From assembly GCF_025362475.1 (NCBI RefSeq), contig NZ_JANYGH010000061.1, positions 1 to 64,000 of the forward strand: a stretch of DNA of 64,000 nt, in the 5' to 3' direction. Positions 62,876-64,000 of this stretch are shown piece after piece; the first letter of the stretch is position 1, and each line of letters starts with the position of its first letter. The notes below the pieces were generated by a model. That model did not search any database, had not been told where the DNA came from, and saw nothing but the letters and a program-made list of their open reading frames with translations. A program made the translations under genes and the position numbers. This stretch comes from Mucilaginibacter sp. (GTDB taxonomy: Bacteria; Bacteroidota; Bacteroidia; Sphingobacteriales; Sphingobacteriaceae).

Positions 62876-64000
62876 ATGAATTTGTGTAACAAAAAATCCC
62901 AAATGAATAGTTTAATACTACTTATGATGCTCGTAGGCTCATTACTGGGCTGCGGCAAAAAAACTCCTGCACCATCAGATACAGGCACAACCAACCCTCC
63001 ACCGGTAAGCGGCGACCCAGCACAATACGGTACCCCCTTTAGCGGCGTTCCTGCCAGCAAGGATATTGTGATGTATGAGGTGAATTTAAAAACCTATTCG
63101 CCGGTTGGGCTTAACAGCGCGATGGCCCGCCTTGATTCTATCAAAGCGCTTGGCATCAATGTAGTTTGGTTAATGCCTACCTATCCGGTTGGTGTATTAA
63201 AGGCGTCAGGATCGCCCTACGCGGTAAAAGATTATATGGCTGTAAACGCCGACTTTGGCACCCTGGACGACCTGCGGGCTTATGTTGCCAAAGCACATAC
63301 TTTGGGCATGGCGGTGATATTGGATTGGGTGGCCAACCACACTTCGTGGGATAATGCCTGGATTCAAAATAAATCATGGTACCAACAGGATGCCGGAGGG
63401 AACATCATTATTCCGCCGGGGACTAATTACAGCGATGTTGCAGCATTAAACTACAACAATGCCAATATGCGCGCGGCCATGATCAAGGCCATGAAATATT
63501 GGATCTTTAATGCCAATATTGACGGTTACCGCTGCGATTTTGCCGATAACGTGCCCAACGATTTCTGGGCGCAGGCGTTGGATACCCTAAATACTATAAA
63601 AACCCATAAGCTGATCTATTTGGCCGAAGGCACAAAAGGACCGGAAATAACAGCCGGTTTCCAGCTTAGCTATGCGTTTAGTTATTATAGTACCCTTAAA
63701 AACGTATTTGCCGGAACTCAAACACCCTCGGCTTTATTTAGTACCAATATGGCAGAAATTGCTTCGCTACCATCACCAGGCATTAAGCTAAGGTATATTA
63801 CCAACCATGACAATGCATCTTCTGACGGCAGCACCATAACCGAATATAAAGCCAAGCAGGGTGCATTGGCAGCGTTTGTTTTAGCGGCTTATATGGGTGG
63901 TGTACCGCTGGTATACAGCAGCCAGGAGGTAGGATATCCTAACGCGATTAATTTTTTTAACAATGTACCTGTTGATTATAATGCCAACCCCGATATGGTT
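62876..64000 (+). CDS. GH13 alpha-amylase lipoprotein (3' end beyond the window)
   Basis: 375 codons are visible from ATG 62876, with no stop before the window ends. A lipoprotein signal (SLLGC GKK, Cys about 26) and a Pro/Thr-rich linker lead to the barrel. The GH13 conserved regions are DWVANH (region I), nucleophile Asp221 in GYRCDFAD, acid/base Glu251 in YLAEGTK, and Asp312 in ITNHDN. It cuts internal alpha-1,4 bonds of starch or glycogen at the cell surface, as SusG does. It is cotranscribed with the GH31 gene. Confidence 0.92.
   Translation, partial: MNLCNKKSQMNSLILLMMLVGSLLGCGKKTPAPSDTGTTNPPPVSGDPAQYGTPFSGVPASKDIVMYEVNLKTYSPVGLNSAMARLDSIKALGINVVWLMPTYPVGVLKASGSPYAVKDYMAVNADFGTLDDLRAYVAKAHTLGMAVILDWVANHTSWDNAWIQNKSWYQQDAGGNIIIPPGTNYSDVAALNYNNANMRAAMIKAMKYWIFNANIDGYRCDFADNVPNDFWAQALDTLNTIKTHKLIYLAEGTKGPEITAGFQLSYAFSYYSTLKNVFAGTQTPSALFSTNMAEIASLPSPGIKLRYITNHDNASSDGSTITEYKAKQGALAAFVLAAYMGGVPLVYSSQEVGYPNAINFFNNVPVDYNANPDMV

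Overview
The window reads as a Bacteroidota chromosome, most likely Sphingobacteriaceae (Mucilaginibacter/Pedobacter-like). This is inferred from three SusC/SusD pairs, a SusE-like lipoprotein, an ECF sigma/FecR/STN-SusC signalling set, a DUF6377-type membrane regulator, weak Shine-Dalgarno sites and moderate GC. No rRNA, tRNA, CRISPR array, insertion sequence or phage gene was recognised.

Layout. 0-2.2 kb: a Crp/Fnr-type regulator cut by the window edge and a zinc alcohol dehydrogenase. 2.2-7.4 kb: an AT-rich surface-polysaccharide/modification cluster (GT2 glycosyltransferase, FemAB/GNAT-like acyltransferase, PhyH-type dioxygenase, NodB deacetylase, a second glycosyltransferase-like protein and a 53-residue membrane protein). 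7.6-21.3 kb: a complete sialic-acid utilisation locus with a divergent FadR-type repressor, a palindromic operator, SusC/SusD, and then tightly packed N-acetylneuraminate lyase, mutarotase, MFS transporter, sialate O-acetylesterase, N-acylglucosamine 2-epimerase and sialidase. 21.5-24.7 kb: a three-gene molybdenum hydroxylase operon (2Fe-2S subunit, Mo-binding subunit, dihaem cytochrome c). 24.7-26.4 kb: a truncated 2-hydroxyacid dehydrogenase relict and a PQQ-type sugar dehydrogenase homologue with altered active-site positions. 26.5-36.4 kb (minus strand): ECF sigma factor, FecR, STN-SusC and SusD, followed after a gap by a methyltransferase and a GH29 alpha-L-fucosidase. 36.5-40.7 kb: a decayed glycoside-hydrolase relict, a small protein, an exported SAM hydrolase/halogenase-family protein and a TonB-dependent receptor. 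41.1-47.3 kb: a 5-oxoprolinase operon (pxpB frameshifted, pxpC, pxpA), an NRAMP-like transporter and an exported M1 aminopeptidase. 47.5-52.3 kb: a small protein and two sensor histidine kinases, with a decayed receiver-domain relict between them and a carbamoyltransferase relict after them. 52.5-64 kb: an alpha-glucan (starch-like) Sus locus with DUF6377 regulator, SusC, SusD, SusE-like protein, GH31 alpha-glucosidase and a GH13 alpha-amylase that runs off the window.

How it works together. The cell appears specialised for harvesting glycans and peptides. Sialic acid is released, de-O-acetylated, imported, cleaved and epimerised to GlcNAc. Fucose is released under cell-surface signalling control. 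Alpha-glucans are bound, imported and hydrolysed. Peptides and pyroglutamate are probably handled by the aminopeptidase/5-oxoprolinase block. At least four gene relicts (24.8, 36.5, 49.3 and 52.1 kb) and one frameshift (41.4 kb) show ongoing gene loss between the functional loci.
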